From Micromonospora coriariae (lineage in GTDB: Bacteria; Actinomycetota; Actinomycetes; Mycobacteriales; Micromonosporaceae), in assembly GCF_900091455.1 (NCBI RefSeq), contig NZ_LT607412.1, positions 4,030,001 through 4,094,000 on the forward strand: a stretch of 64,000 nucleotides of DNA, written 5' to 3'. Positions 16,534 to 25,820 of this stretch are shown here, one piece after another. Position numbers and translations under genes: made by a program. Under the pieces are notes generated by a model that ran no database searches, was not told where the DNA came from, and was given only the letters and a program-made list of their open reading frames with translations. Positions within the stretch are counted from its first letter, which is position 1, and each line of letters begins with the position of its first letter.

Positions 16534-19500
16534 ATGCTCGAGAACGAGCCCGAGGGCGGCGAACGGACCGGTTCACAGCCGGCCGGCGAAACCGCTGACC
16601 AGAGCACCACCGCCGACGGCGCCGCCGTCGCGAACCCCACCGCTGCCGGATCGGCCGCGCTGGAACCGGCCGGCGCGGACAGCGCCGAGCCCGCCGCGCC
16701 CGCGCGGCGTGCCCGGACGACCCGCCGTCGGGCAGCACCGCTCAACCAACCGGAGCAGGCCGAGGCGCCGGTCGAGGCGACCACCGGTGGGGCCGGCACC
16801 GGCGAGTCGCCACAGGCGGAGGTCTTCGCCCCGATCTCCGGCGACCTGGACACCGCCCCGAAGGCCCCCCGGCGTCGCCGCAAGGCCGCCCCGGTGGAGA
16901 AGGTCGCCGAGGAGCCGTTGGTCGCGGCCTCCGCCGAGGAGGCCTCCCCCGAGGTGGTCCCCCCGGTCAAGGTGACCCGCACCCGGCGGAAGAAGGCCAC
17001 GCCGGCCGCTGTCGAGGAGCCCCCCGCCGCCGAAGAGCCCGCCGCTGTCGAGGAGCCGGTCGCCGAGACGCCGGCGGAGTCCGACCTGCGCGAGGCGGAG
17101 GCCGAACTGAACGAGGCGGAGACCGCCGCCGAACCGGCCCGGACCAGCGGCGCGCAGGAGCGCTCCGGCGAGGTGCCGCCGGGCGTGGCCGTGGCCGGTG
17201 TGGCCAACGAACTGATCGAGCCGGCCGAGATCATCGAGCCGGAGCAGCCGCGGACCCGCCGCCGGCGCGCGGCGCTCTCCGCGCCCACCGTGCTGTTCAT
17301 GGCGCCGCAGCCGGACGCCGTGCCGGTGACCCGGCCGGCGGAGCCCACTCCGTTCGCCGAGGAGCCGGCTGCCGAGGAGGCCGCCGAGCCGTCCCGCCGG
17401 CGGCGGCGCGGTCGCCGCGACGCCGAGCCGGTGGAACCGGTCGAGGCGGTCGAGGCCGAGGAGGAGCCGACCGAGGAGGCCGACGAGGCCGCCGAGGTGG
17501 ATGAGGACGACGAGGACAGCGCCGCCGCGCGCCGCCGCCGCCGGCGTGGTCGCCGTGGCCGTGGCCGGGGCAAGGGCGGTGCCGACGACGCCGAGGACGA
17601 GGAGTCCGACGAGGCCGCGCAGGCCGAGGAGGAGGAGACCGCCGAGGCCGAGGTCGACGAGGACGAGGAGTCCGAGGGCGGGGACGGGCTGACCCGGCGC
17701 CGCCGGCGTCGCCGCCGCCGGGGTGCCGGCGACACGGAGGGTGCCGCCGACGACGGCGTGCCGACCGTGGTCAAGATCCGCGAGCCGCGCCGGACCGTCG
17801 ACGAGGTGCAGGGCGTGTCGGGCTCGACCCGGCTGGAGGCCAAGCGCCAGCGCCGCCGGGACGGTCGGGAGCAGCGGCGTACCCGGCCGCCGATCCTCAG
17901 CGAGTCGGAGTTCCTGGCCCGCCGGGAGGCGGTCGACCGGGTGATGGCCGTGCGTCAGCGCGGTGACCGTACCCAGATCGCCGTCCTGGAGGACGGCGTG
18001 CTGGTCGAGCACTACGTCACCCGCAACTCCTCCGGCACCATGGCCGGCAACGTGTACCTGGGCAAGGTGCAGAACGTGCTGCCCAGCATGGAGGCTGCGT
18101 TCGTGGACGTCGGCCGGGGCCGCAACGCGGTGCTGTACGCCGGCGAGGTCAACTGGGACACCTCCGGCCTGGAGGGGCGTGCCCGTTCGATCGAGCAGGC
18201 GCTGCGCTCCGGCGACTCGGTGCTGGTCCAGGTCACCAAGGACCCGATCGGGCACAAGGGCGCGCGGCTGACCAGCCACATCGCCCTCTCCGGCCGGCAC
18301 CTGGTCTACGTGCCCAACGGCAACGCCTCCGGGATCAGCCGGAAGCTCCCGGACACCGAGCGCAAGCGGCTCCGCGACGTGCTCAAGAAGCTCGTCCCGG
18401 ACGGCGCGGGCGTGATCGTCCGGACGGCCGCCGAGGGCGCCAGCGAGGACGAGCTGGCCCGCGACGTCAAGCGCCTCCAGGCCCAGTGGGAGGACATCCA
18501 GGCCAAGGCCGCCGAGGGCGGCGCGCCGGTGCTGCTCTACGAGGAGCCCGACCTGGTCATCCGGGTGGTCCGGGACCTCTTCAACGAGGACTTCCGCGAG
18601 CTGGTGATCGAGGGCGAGCAGTCGTACGACATGGTCGAGTCGTACCTGTCGCACGTCTCCCCGGACCTGGTCGACCGGGTGCGCCGGCACGTCGGCACGA
18701 GTGACGTGTTCTCCGAGTACCGGATCGACGAGCAGATCATCAAGGGTCTGGACCGCAAGGTCTTCCTGCCCTCCGGCGGCTCGCTGGTGATCGACCGTAC
18801 CGAGGCCATGACTGTCGTCGACGTCAACACCGGCAAGTACACCGGCTCCGGGGGCAACCTGGAGGAGACGGTCACCCGTAACAACCTGGAAGCGGCGGAG
18901 GAGATCGTCCGCCAGCTCCGGCTGCGCGACATCGGCGGCATCGTGGTGATCGACTTCATCGACATGGTCCTGGAGTCGAACCGTGAGCTGGTGCTGCGCC
19001 GGCTCACCGAGTGCCTGGGCCGGGACCGCACCAAGCACCAGGTCACCGAGATCACCTCGCTCGGCCTGGTGCAGATGACCCGTAAGCGGATCGGCGCGGG
19101 CCTGCTGGAGGCGTTCAGCGAGACCTGCGAGTGCTGCAAGGGTCGGGGCGTGATCATCCACACCGAGCCGGTGCCGGAGAAGCCACGCGCCAACGGGGCG
19201 GGGGAGAAGGTCAAGGCGGTCGCCTCGTCGGTCGCCGCCGCCCCGCCCGCCGAGCAGGGCAGCGCGTCGTCCCGCCGTCGGGCGCGCAAGAGCGCCTCGG
19301 CCGAGAAGGCCGTGGCCGAGGTCGTCGAGAGCGACACCGGCACCGAACCGGACGCCGACTACGTGGACACGATGGGCTACGACCTGTCCCGCTACGAGGC
19401 GGACACCGCGGCCGCGCCGGCGGTCTCCGACAGCCAGCAGGGCGAGTCCGCCCGGCTGGCCGCCGCGGACGACCCGGACGCGCTCGCCGACGGCGACGCC

Positions 19501-19578
19501 GACGAGGACAGCACCGAGGGCGGCGCGGGCCGGCGTCGTTCCCGCCGGGGTGGCGCCCGCCGACGGACCCGCCCCTGA
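16534..19578 (+). CDS. rne: ribonuclease E/G family endoribonuclease with long disordered N-terminus
   Basis: Endoribonuclease for mRNA decay and rRNA processing; 1014 residues. The first 430 or so are low complexity, with acidic Glu/Ala-rich stretches alternating with Arg-rich blocks (RRRRRRGRRGRGRGKGG). An S1-type domain follows (GNVYLGKVQNVLPSMEAAFVDVG, about 506-528), then the RNase E catalytic part with VDVNTGKYTG (about 763) and IDFIDM (about 808). The Zn-link motif is CECCKGRG (about 865). The C-terminal tail is again disordered and basic (RRRSRRGGARRRTRP). This arrangement is typical of actinobacterial RNase E, whose arms bind partners. ATG 16534 follows GGAGA at 16523. Confidence 0.93.
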   Translation: MLENEPEGGERTGSQPAGETADQSTTADGAAVANPTAAGSAALEPAGADSAEPAAPARRARTTRRRAAPLNQPEQAEAPVEATTGGAGTGESPQAEVFAPISGDLDTAPKAPRRRRKAAPVEKVAEEPLVAASAEEASPEVVPPVKVTRTRRKKATPAAVEEPPAAEEPAAVEEPVAETPAESDLREAEAELNEAETAAEPARTSGAQERSGEVPPGVAVAGVANELIEPAEIIEPEQPRTRRRRAALSAPTVLFMAPQPDAVPVTRPAEPTPFAEEPAAEEAAEPSRRRRRGRRDAEPVEPVEAVEAEEEPTEEADEAAEVDEDDEDSAAARRRRRRGRRGRGRGKGGADDAEDEESDEAAQAEEEETAEAEVDEDEESEGGDGLTRRRRRRRRRGAGDTEGAADDGVPTVVKIREPRRTVDEVQGVSGSTRLEAKRQRRRDGREQRRTRPPILSESEFLARREAVDRVMAVRQRGDRTQIAVLEDGVLVEHYVTRNSSGTMAGNVYLGKVQNVLPSMEAAFVDVGRGRNAVLYAGEVNWDTSGLEGRARSIEQALRSGDSVLVQVTKDPIGHKGARLTSHIALSGRHLVYVPNGNASGISRKLPDTERKRLRDVLKKLVPDGAGVIVRTAAEGASEDELARDVKRLQAQWEDIQAKAAEGGAPVLLYEEPDLVIRVVRDLFNEDFRELVIEGEQSYDMVESYLSHVSPDLVDRVRRHVGTSDVFSEYRIDEQIIKGLDRKVFLPSGGSLVIDRTEAMTVVDVNTGKYTGSGGNLEETVTRNNLEAAEEIVRQLRLRDIGGIVVIDFIDMVLESNRELVLRRLTECLGRDRTKHQVTEITSLGLVQMTRKRIGAGLLEAFSETCECCKGRGVIIHTEPVPEKPRANGAGEKVKAVASSVAAAPPAEQGSASSRRRARKSASAEKAVAEVVESDTGTEPDADYVDTMGYDLSRYEADTAAAPAVSDSQQGESARLAAADDPDALADGDADEDSTEGGAGRRRSRRGGARRRTRP

Positions 19579-19619
19579 ACGGCTGACCGGCCGGTCCGAC
19601 CGGCCCGGTGTTTGTTGAC

Positions 19620-19658
19620 GAGGTCCCTTCCCCGGCAGAGTGACGGGGGAGGGACCTC
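19620..19658 (+). terminator. strong hairpin after the RNase E/G gene
   Basis: GAGGTCCCTTCCCC (19620-19633) pairs with GGGGGAGGGACCTC (19645-19658) with one mismatch and an 11-base loop, 42 bases past the stop codon. There is no T-run. It separates the nuclease gene from the following lipoprotein gene. Confidence 0.65.
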
Positions 19659-19711
19659 GCCGGTCCGGCCACCCCGGTCCGCGATCGGCCACCCCCGGTC
19701 AGGAGAAGAAG

Positions 19712-20230
19712 ATGCGTCGTCTGCTCGCCGTCACAGTGCTGGTCGCCGCGCTCTTTGCCGGGGCGGGTTGCTCCACCGACCGGCCGGGCGGAGAGCCGGG
19801 CCCGACCGCCACGACCACCGGGGGCTCCGGCCCGACGGCAGGGCCCGGGGGCGGGTCGGCCGGTACGTCGGTGGGGTCGCCCGGTACGCCGGTGGTGGGT
19901 GGCAACGCCGCGCAGGTGTGTGCCGCCGCACAGCAGGCCGGCGCCACCGCGCTCGAGACCTACGTGGCGGCGGTGGGCCAGATGATCGCCGCGGTGGGCG
20001 CCGGGGACAGCACCGCCGCCGAGGCGGCACGCAAGCGGGCCGAGGCCGCGTTGGCCGGCTGGCGGACCGTGCTGCGGGAGCAGTCGGCCCGGGCCACCGA
20101 CCCGCAGCTCAAGACGCTGCTCACCGACATCGGCGCCGAGGTCGCCGCGCTCGGCGCCGACGTCGATTCGATCGACGAGACCGAGCTGGATCGGCTCCAG
20201 CAGCGCCTCGACCAGCTCTGCGCGCGCTGA
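19712..20230 (+). CDS. putative lipoprotein
   Basis: A 172-residue exported protein. The signal peptide [20 protein letters not shown] ends in a lipobox (AGAGC), predicting lipid attachment to Cys20. A Gly/Pro/Thr-rich linker follows (about 21-62), then a helical domain of about 105 residues with two cysteines (Cys near 70 and in the C-terminal QLCAR) that may form a disulfide. ATG 19712 follows AGGAGAAGAAG. No family recognised; it lies between the RNase E/G and rplU genes and may be species- or genus-specific. Confidence 0.82.
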   Translation: MRRLLAVTVLVAALFAGAGCSTDRPGGEPGPTATTTGGSGPTAGPGGGSAGTSVGSPGTPVVGGNAAQVCAAAQQAGATALETYVAAVGQMIAAVGAGDSTAAEAARKRAEAALAGWRTVLREQSARATDPQLKTLLTDIGAEVAALGADVDSIDETELDRLQQRLDQLCAR

Positions 20231-20245
20231 CCAGGGCGGGCCGGT

Positions 20246-20275
20246 TTGGGGTCCGGGCCTGCGATGGCGTACTCT
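20246..20275 (+). promoter_or_regulatory. candidate promoter for rplU-rpmA
   Basis: TTGGGG (20246-20251) and TACTCT (20270-20275) are spaced by 18 bases in the 166-base gap before rplU, the only plausible sigma-70-like pair seen there. It gives a leader of about 115 bases, long enough for an L21-binding autoregulatory leader, although no such structure was identified. Confidence 0.35.
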
Positions 20276-20396
20276 TGCCTGCGGCGCACTTTTGGTGTGC
20301 CGAGTTCCCGTGTGCCCGCGCCGCCGTGCACTGCTACCCGGCGAGCCGCCGCGGGGACGACCGCCAGCAGCCTCAACGACAGGGAGTCCGCCTCCG

Positions 20397-20711
20397 ATGT
20401 ACGCGATCGTCAAGACCGGCGGCAAGCAGTACAAGGTCGCCGAGGGCGACGTGATCGAGGTCGAGAAGCTCACCGGTGCTCCCGGTGACGCGGTGAAGCT
20501 CACCGCGGTGCTCCTCGTCGACGGTGACGACCTGGTGACCGACGCGGCGAAGCTTGCCGAGGTCGCGGTGTCCGGCGAGATTGCCGCGCACACCAAGGGC
20601 CCGAAGATCAAGATCCACAAGTTCAAGAACAAGACTGGCTACCACAAGCGCCAGGGTCACCGCCAGCCGCTGACCCAGGTCAAGGTGACCGGCATCTCCA
20701 GCGGGAAGTAG
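20397..20711 (+). CDS. rplU: 50S ribosomal protein L21
   Basis: A 104-residue large-subunit protein that binds 23S rRNA near L20. It opens with [13 protein letters not shown] and ends with the basic [17 protein letters not shown] segment, both hallmarks of L21. ATG 20397 is preceded by AGGGAG at 20381-20386, a rather long spacing. It is followed after 11 bases by rpmA, the universal pairing. Confidence 0.98.
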   Translation: MYAIVKTGGKQYKVAEGDVIEVEKLTGAPGDAVKLTAVLLVDGDDLVTDAAKLAEVAVSGEIAAHTKGPKIKIHKFKNKTGYHKRQGHRQPLTQVKVTGISSGK

Positions 20712-20722
20712 GTCGTCCTCCA

Positions 20723-20977
20723 ATGGCTCACAAAAAGGGTGCGTCCAGCTCGCGTAACGGTCGTGACTCCGCGGCCCAGCGACTCGGCGTGAAGCGCTTC
20801 GGTGGTCAGGTTGTCAGCGCCGGTGAGATCCTCATCCGGCAGCGCGGCACCAAGTTCCACCCCGGTGACCTGGTCGGCCGTGGCGGCGACGACACGCTGT
20901 TCGCGCTGTCCGCCGGTGCGGTCCTGTTCGGCACCAAGCGCGGTCGCAAGACCGTCAGCATCGTTCCGCAGCAGTAG
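20723..20977 (+). CDS. rpmA: 50S ribosomal protein L27
   Basis: An 84-residue protein of the peptidyl-transferase region. It begins [15 protein letters not shown] right after the initiator, without the N-terminal extension cleaved by Prp in Firmicutes, then has the conserved [22 protein letters not shown]. It is co-transcribed with rplU and followed by an intrinsic terminator before obgE. Confidence 0.98.
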   Translation: MAHKKGASSSRNGRDSAAQRLGVKRFGGQVVSAGEILIRQRGTKFHPGDLVGRGGDDTLFALSAGAVLFGTKRGRKTVSIVPQQ

Positions 20978-20989
20978 CTCTCAAGCGTT

Positions 20990-21031
20990 GCGGGCCGCGG
21001 ACCTCCGGGTCCCGGCCCGCTTCGCTTTTTT
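20990..21031 (+). terminator. intrinsic terminator after rpmA
   Basis: GCGGGCCG (20990-20997) pairs with CGGCCCGC (21013-21020); the 15-base loop (cggacctccgggtcc) can itself pair further. It is followed by TTCGCTTTTTT (21021-21031), an unusually good T-run for this genome. Confidence 0.8.
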
Positions 21032-21070
21032 CGCAGTGCGGGGTCGGACCTCGCTGGAAGGATTGACGCC

Positions 21071-22552
21071 GTGGCGACGTTCGTTGACCGGGTCGTGCTG
21101 CATCTGCAGGCCGGCGATGGCGGGCACGGTTGTGCCTCGATCCACCGCGAGAAGTTCAAGCCCTTCGGTGGGCCGGACGGCGGCAACGGCGGGCACGGTG
21201 GCAGCGTGTCCCTGGTGGTCGACCCGCAGGTGACCACGCTGCTCGACTTCCACTTCCGCCCGCACGTCAAGGCCGACAGCGGCAAGGGTGGCGCGGGGTC
21301 GAACCGGGACGGGGCCAACGGCCACGACCTGGTGCTCAAGGTGCCCAACGGCACAGTGGTGCAGACCCTCGACGGCACGGTGCTGGCCGACATGGTCGGC
21401 GCCGGCACCACCTTCGAGGTGGCCCGTGGCGGGCGTGGCGGGCGGGGTAACGCCTCGCTGGCCAACGCCAAGCGCAAGGCCCCCGGCTTCGCCGAGCTGG
21501 GTGAGCCCGGCGACCAGCTGGACGTGGTGCTGGAGCTCAAGAGCGTCGCCGATGTGGGCCTGGTGGGCTTCCCCTCGGCCGGCAAGTCGTCGCTGATCTC
21601 GGTGATCTCCGCCGCGAAGCCCAAGATCGCCGACTACCCGTTCACCACCCTGGTGCCCAACCTCGGCGTGGTCCGGGTGGACAACCACACCTTCACCGTC
21701 GCCGACGTGCCCGGCCTGATCCCCGGCGCGGCCACCGGCAAGGGGCTGGGCCTGGAATTCCTGCGGCACATCGAGCGCTGCGCCGTGCTGGTGCACGTCA
21801 TCGACTCGGCGACGATGGAGCCGGGCCGCGACCCGGTCGCCGACATCGAGACCATCGAGGCCGAGCTGAACGAGTACGGCGGGCTGGCCGACCGGCCGCG
21901 GCTGGTGGCCGTGAACAAGGTCGACGTGCCGGACGGCCGCGACCTCGCCGAGATCGTGCGCCCCGACCTGGAGGAGCGCGGCTACCGGGTGTTCGAGGTC
22001 TCCGCGGCCACCCGGGAGGGGCTCAAGGAGCTCACCTACGCGATGGCCGAGCTGGTCGACGCGCAGCGCAAGGCCGCGCCGCCGGCCGAGCCGACCCGGA
22101 TCGTGATCCGGCCGACGGCCGTGGACGACGAGGGCTTCACCATCACGGCCGAGACCGACGGTTCGTTCACCGTCCGGGGCGTCAGGCCGGAGCGGTGGGT
22201 CAAGCAGACCAACTTCGACAACGACGAGGCGGTCGGCTACCTGGCCGACCGGCTGGCCCGGCTCGGGGTCGAGGACAAGCTGGCCAAGGCCGGCGCGCAA
22301 CCCGGCGACCTGGTCCGGATCGGTGAGCGCGAGTTCGACTGGCAGCCGACCCTCTACGCCGGTGTGGAGTTCACGCCCGGCAACCGGGGCACCGACGTCC
22401 GGCTGGAGGCGAGGTCGAACCGGGCGCGTGCGGCCGAGCGGCTCGCCGCCCGCAAGGCCCGCCGGGTGCGCTCGGGGGACGAGGTGGGCGACGGGGTGGG
22501 CGCCGACGCGTCCGACGACATCGTCGACATCGACGAGGACGACGCCGAATAG
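21071..22552 (+). CDS. obgE: GTPase ObgE/CgtA
   Basis: Essential GTPase of late 50S assembly and stringent-response signalling; 493 residues. The glycine-rich Obg fold covers about 1-157 ([23 protein letters not shown]). The G domain has the P-loop GFPSAGKSS (about 166), DVPGLIPGA, and NKVD. The C-terminal OCT domain covers about 345-430 ([15 protein letters not shown]), with an acidic tail ending [11 protein letters not shown]. The GTG start is preceded by GGAAGG. Gene order rne-rplU-rpmA-obgE is standard. Confidence 0.98.
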   Translation: MATFVDRVVLHLQAGDGGHGCASIHREKFKPFGGPDGGNGGHGGSVSLVVDPQVTTLLDFHFRPHVKADSGKGGAGSNRDGANGHDLVLKVPNGTVVQTLDGTVLADMVGAGTTFEVARGGRGGRGNASLANAKRKAPGFAELGEPGDQLDVVLELKSVADVGLVGFPSAGKSSLISVISAAKPKIADYPFTTLVPNLGVVRVDNHTFTVADVPGLIPGAATGKGLGLEFLRHIERCAVLVHVIDSATMEPGRDPVADIETIEAELNEYGGLADRPRLVAVNKVDVPDGRDLAEIVRPDLEERGYRVFEVSAATREGLKELTYAMAELVDAQRKAAPPAEPTRIVIRPTAVDDEGFTITAETDGSFTVRGVRPERWVKQTNFDNDEAVGYLADRLARLGVEDKLAKAGAQPGDLVRIGEREFDWQPTLYAGVEFTPGNRGTDVRLEARSNRARAAERLAARKARRVRSGDEVGDGVGADASDDIVDIDEDDAE

Positions 22553-22622
22553 CCCGTTGCGCTCCGTGATCGGGTTGACTGCCGGAAACCTCCGCGAAAT
22601 CCGTCCCGCCTAGCGTGGGGTG

Positions 22623-23072
22623 ATGCTGATCGAAGCTCGGCCCGCCATCGATCCGGAGATCGCCGCCCTGGTCACCGCGCAGCAGCGTGAGCTGCGCGAG
22701 GCCGATGGCGGGTTGGACGGGCAGGTCACCGTCACCCACGACGACATCCGCTACCTCGCCGTGGTGGTGAACGGCCGGGCGGTCGCCTGCGGTGGGCTCC
22801 AGTCGATCGACGCCGCCACCGGCGAGGTCAAGCGGATGTACGTCCGGCCGGCGTACCGGGGTCGGGGCATCGCCCGCCAGCTGCTGGCCGCGCTGGAGGA
22901 GCTGGCGTTCCGGCAGGGGCATTCGGTGGTCTGCCTGGAGACCGGCACCTACCTGCCGGCCGCGATCGGGCTCTACACCTCGTGCGGCTACGACCGGATC
23001 CCGGTGTACGGCGAGTACGTGCACAACCCGTACAGCGTCTGTTTCGCCAAGCGGCTGCCGGTCGCGGCCTGA
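22623..23072 (+). CDS. GNAT family N-acetyltransferase
   Basis: A 149-residue acyl-CoA-dependent acetyltransferase. The acetyl-CoA pyrophosphate-binding motif is RGRGIA in VKRMYVRPAYRGRGIARQLL, and the C-terminal part LYTSCGYDRIPVYGEY is typical of the fold. The substrate is unknown; the closest-looking relatives are small-molecule or amino-acid acetyltransferases. No Shine-Dalgarno is visible; the ATG (or GTG 22620) directly follows TAGCGTGGGG, so the message may be leaderless. Confidence 0.88.
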   Translation: MLIEARPAIDPEIAALVTAQQRELREADGGLDGQVTVTHDDIRYLAVVVNGRAVACGGLQSIDAATGEVKRMYVRPAYRGRGIARQLLAALEELAFRQGHSVVCLETGTYLPAAIGLYTSCGYDRIPVYGEYVHNPYSVCFAKRLPVAA

Positions 23073-23096
23073 CGGCCCGCGCCGCGGTGCCGGCGC

Positions 23097-23756
23097 TCAG
23101 GCGCCGGTGCTGGCGTGCGCGACGGTGACCGGCTTCGACTCCGGCGAGGCGTGCTGGCGCAGGACGATGCTCAGCAGGATCAGGGCGCCGACCGCGAGGA
23201 ACTCGCTCTGCCAGTTCTGCATGGACTGGAACCAGAAGTCGCTGGTGCCGAGGAAGTCCCACACCCCGATCGGCGGTGCCCCGCTCTGCAACGCCTGCTC
23301 CTGGTTGTACGCGGCGGTGCCACCGAGCAGGTGCCCGACGAACGAGCCGGCGAAGATCAGCAGCAGCGCGATGGAGAGGCTGTTGCGGTAGACGACAAGC
23401 GGCAGGCCGCCGACGCGCACCGGCCAGGGCGATTGCGCTGTCGCCCGGCGCTCGTCGTCCTCCGGCCGGTCGGTCTGGTCCACCGGCTTCGACTCGGCCG
23501 AACCCCGCTGCACCAGGTGCGCGGTGAGCAGCACGTACCCGCCCATCTGGAGGAACTCGGACTCCCAGTTCTCGAAGACCGCCTCCGCGAAGTGCCCACT
23601 GGTCAGGTAGGCCGGCCAGCTCAGCGGCGTCGCGCCGAACTCGGTCAGCTCCTCGTTGTGGGTCTGCCAGCCGAAGACGCTCTGCAACAGCAGGAAGACG
23701 AGGAACGCGCCGAGCATGGCGACGGTCAGGGCGTTGTCGCGTAGCCAACGGGGCAT
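23097..23756 (-). CDS. DUF6766-like membrane protein
   Basis: A 219-residue protein with three or four membrane helices (about 9-27, 120-142, 190-206). It appears internally duplicated: both halves end an external loop with a W-S-E-F motif, ENWESEFLQ and QNWQSEFLA, just before a helix. Function unknown. It belongs to a group of small envelope proteins encoded here up to 26.5 kb. A SigB-like promoter lies upstream, pointing to stress-induced expression. Confidence 0.78.
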   Translation of the reverse strand: MPRWLRDNALTVAMLGAFLVFLLLQSVFGWQTHNEELTEFGATPLSWPAYLTSGHFAEAVFENWESEFLQMGGYVLLTAHLVQRGSAESKPVDQTDRPEDDERRATAQSPWPVRVGGLPLVVYRNSLSIALLLIFAGSFVGHLLGGTAAYNQEQALQSGAPPIGVWDFLGTSDFWFQSMQNWQSEFLAVGALILLSIVLRQHASPESKPVTVAHASTGA

Positions 23757-23786
23757 CTCGCACCTCTTTCGCGGATCAGCCCTGCG

Positions 23787-23814
23787 ATACCCACGCCGGG
23801 ATGACCGCCAAACC
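23787..23814 (-). promoter_or_regulatory. candidate SigB-type promoter of the DUF6766 gene
   Basis: On the minus strand GGTTT (23814-23810) is followed after 17 bases by GGGTAT (23792-23787), about 30 bases before the ATG. Streptomyces SigB-group promoters have GNNTN(14-16)GGGTAY, so the elements fit and the spacer is one base long. Confidence 0.5.
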
Positions 23815-23828
23815 GGTGGAGCGCCAGT

Positions 23829-24320
23829 TCAGGGCCGGTCGGTCGGCGTGTCGAGGCGTCCGCCGGTGCCCACCTGGTTGGAGAGCAGCAGCCCGAGCGC
23901 GAGCATGCCGAAGCCGAGCGCGAGGTGCAGCCAGTTGTCGGCGGCGTTGATCGGCAGGATGTTCACCCCGCCGTCCTCGTCGATGGCCTCGACCGCCAGG
24001 CCGTACAGCCAGAGGGCGAGGTAGATCGCACCGCCGCCGGCCAGGAAGAGCCGGGCGCCGGCGATGCTGCGGGCCAGCACCAGGCCGGCCAGCCCGAACA
24101 GCAGGTGTACGGCGTTGTGCAGGATCGAGATCTGGAACAGCCCGAGCAGCAGGGCGTCCGAGTGGTGAGTGGCGAACCGCAGGTCGCCGTAGTCGGTGGT
24201 GATGCCGGGGATGAAGCCGAGGATGCCGATCAGCAGGAAGACCCCGGCCACGATCAGCGCGGCCACCTGCACCCGGGGGCGATGGCCGGTTGGTCGGCCG
24301 CCTCGCGCGTCTCGTGCCAT
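23829..24320 (-). CDS. DUF4383 membrane protein
   Basis: A 163-residue protein with four predicted membrane helices (about 17-37, 57-80, 85-105 and 127-147) and the DUF4383 feature of a His-Asn-rich second helix (ILHNAVHLLFGLAGL) and DNWLHLALG. Function unknown; such genes are frequent in stress regulons of actinobacteria. ATG 24320 is preferred over upstream starts because it follows GGAGGGGGC. It is transcribed in the same direction as the DUF6766 gene and 72 bases upstream of it. Confidence 0.82.
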   Translation of the reverse strand: MARDARGGRPTGHRPRVQVAALIVAGVFLLIGILGFIPGITTDYGDLRFATHHSDALLLGLFQISILHNAVHLLFGLAGLVLARSIAGARLFLAGGGAIYLALWLYGLAVEAIDEDGGVNILPINAADNWLHLALGFGMLALGLLLSNQVGTGGRLDTPTDRP

Positions 24321-24446
24321 CGCTGCCCCCTCCGTGGATCTGCCGGCCCCGCGAACCTCGCTGTCCGCAGCGGCGACGTGACGCAGCCCGACGATCCTCC
24401 ATTTTGAAGTCGATCCCACCGGCCGCGCAGTGAAATGCACGAAGAG

Positions 24447-24471
24447 GCATGGAAGCCCGAACGCAGGGTAG
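24447..24471 (+). promoter_or_regulatory. candidate SigB-type promoter of the 24.5-26.5 kb operon
   Basis: GCAT (24447-24450), 15 bases, then GGGTAG (24466-24471), about 80 bases before the first start codon. It fits GNNTN(14-16)GGGTA but with G at the last position. Confidence 0.45.
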
Positions 24472-24550
24472 GTGAATTGTCAGCGGCCGCGGCAGCGCGG
24501 TCGCATCCCCCCAGCACAACCGCGACGACTTTCCGAGCGGAAGGGAAATC

Positions 24551-25321
24551 ATGACTTACGATCTGTCACCCACGTCTTCCACGTACGGGCAGGAGTCGAC
24601 CAACGGCGGAGGCGTCCGCGAGCAGGCCCGCCAGGTCGGATCGGAGGCCGCGCACGCCGGTGGCGCGGTCGCGCAGACCGCCAGGGAGCAGGGCACCGAG
24701 GTCGGCCGCGAGGCGGCCCGGCAGGCCCGCAACCTCTACGGCGAGGCGCGGAACCAGCTCGCCAGCCAGACCGGCGAGCAGCAGCGCCGCGCGGCCGGTG
24801 GGTTGCGGTCGCTCGCCGACGAGATGCGCTCGATGGCCGAGCAGGGTGGCCAGGCCGGCCCGGTGAGCGAGCTGGCCCGTCAGGCCGCCGACCGGGTGCA
24901 CGGCGTGGCCGGCTGGCTCGAGGAGCGCGAGCCCGGTGACCTGATCACCGAGGTGCGCGACTACGCGCGGCGCAACCCGGGCACCTTCCTGGTCGGCGCG
25001 GCGGTGCTCGGCGTGCTGGCCGGCCGCCTGACCCGCAGCGTCTCCGCCGCCGGCGACGACTCCGGCAACGGCTCGGCGAGCTACCGCGGCAGCGGGGCGT
25101 ACGACCCGGAGCAGACCGCCGTGATCCCGACGCCGCCGGCGCCCCGCGCGGTGCCCGACGCCGTTCCGCCGGCCGGCTACCTCGACCCGACCCCCGGCAC
25201 GTACGCCGAGCCGAACCCCGGCACCTACGCCGAGCCGACCGGCACCGGCCAGCCGCTGCCGCCGGTGAGCCAGACCGACCCGCTGCCGGGCGTGCCGTCC
25301 AGCGGCAACACCCGTCCGTGA
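24551..25321 (+). CDS. amphipathic-helix membrane protein, hypothetical
   Basis: A 256-residue protein, unrecognised by family. Residues 20-130 are a long charged helix rich in Ala, Glu, Gln and Arg (EQARQVGSEAAHAGGAVAQT, AREQGTEVGREAARQAR), resembling LEA/apolipoprotein-like helices. One membrane helix follows (about 143-160, FLVGAAVLGVLAGRLTR). The C-terminal tail is Pro/Thr-rich with tandem GTYAEPNPGTYAEP units. The same pattern (charged helix plus one membrane segment) recurs in the DUF3618 protein two genes on, which suggests a shared role at the membrane under stress. ATG 24551 follows GGAAGGG. Confidence 0.75.
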   Translation: MTYDLSPTSSTYGQESTNGGGVREQARQVGSEAAHAGGAVAQTAREQGTEVGREAARQARNLYGEARNQLASQTGEQQRRAAGGLRSLADEMRSMAEQGGQAGPVSELARQAADRVHGVAGWLEEREPGDLITEVRDYARRNPGTFLVGAAVLGVLAGRLTRSVSAAGDDSGNGSASYRGSGAYDPEQTAVIPTPPAPRAVPDAVPPAGYLDPTPGTYAEPNPGTYAEPTGTGQPLPPVSQTDPLPGVPSSGNTRP

Positions 25322-25352
25322 GCCACCGAGTCATCCGAAGGGAGGTGACGGC

Positions 25353-25820
25353 ATGACCATGCCGACGCAGGGGTCCGGACTGGACTCCGGTTACCACCCC
25401 GACGCGGGTGCCCCGCACACCGCGGCGGAGGTGAAGGGCAGCTCGCTGGGTGAGCTGATGCGCCAGGTCACCAGTGACCTGTCGACGCTGATGCGCCAGG
25501 AGGTCGAGCTGGCCAAGGCCGAGATCCGCCAGGAGGGCAGGAAGGCCGGCAAGGCTGCCGGACTCTTCGGCGGCGCCGGCTTCGGCGGCTACATGGTGGC
25601 GCTGTTCGTGTCCATCGCCGTGTGGCAGTTCCTGGACAACGTCATGGACTCCGGTCTGGCCGCACTGATCGTGGCCGTGATCTGGGCAGTGGTCGCCGGG
25701 GTCCTCTACTCCATGGCCAAGAAGAACGCCCAGCACGTACGCGGCCTCAAGCAGACCAACGACAGCGTGCAGCGGATCCCCGACGCGCTCAAGCCCCACC
25801 CGGAGGGAGTAACCCGATGA
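25353..25820 (+). CDS. holin-like superfamily III (phage holin) protein
   Basis: A 155-residue protein of the actinobacterial putative-holin type. It has a helical cytoplasmic start with the typical LMRQVTSDLSTLMRQEVELAKAE motif (about 40-60) and two membrane helices (about 76-96 and 102-122). The relation to phage holins is by fold only; chromosomal copies are usually paired with a DUF3618 gene, as here, and no phage genes are near. Its stop overlaps the next start (ATGA). Confidence 0.85.
   Translation: MTMPTQGSGLDSGYHPDAGAPHTAAEVKGSSLGELMRQVTSDLSTLMRQEVELAKAEIRQEGRKAGKAAGLFGGAGFGGYMVALFVSIAVWQFLDNVMDSGLAALIVAVIWAVVAGVLYSMAKKNAQHVRGLKQTNDSVQRIPDALKPHPEGVTR

Noticed and set aside
16573..19692. 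1039-codon minus-strand frame opposite the RNase E/G gene
   Set aside because: Shadow of the Arg/Glu-rich low-complexity regions; no motif of any family.
25353..25820. Prophage remnant, because of the holin-like protein
   Set aside because: No other phage gene is present; this family is chromosomal in actinobacteria and paired with DUF3618 genes.
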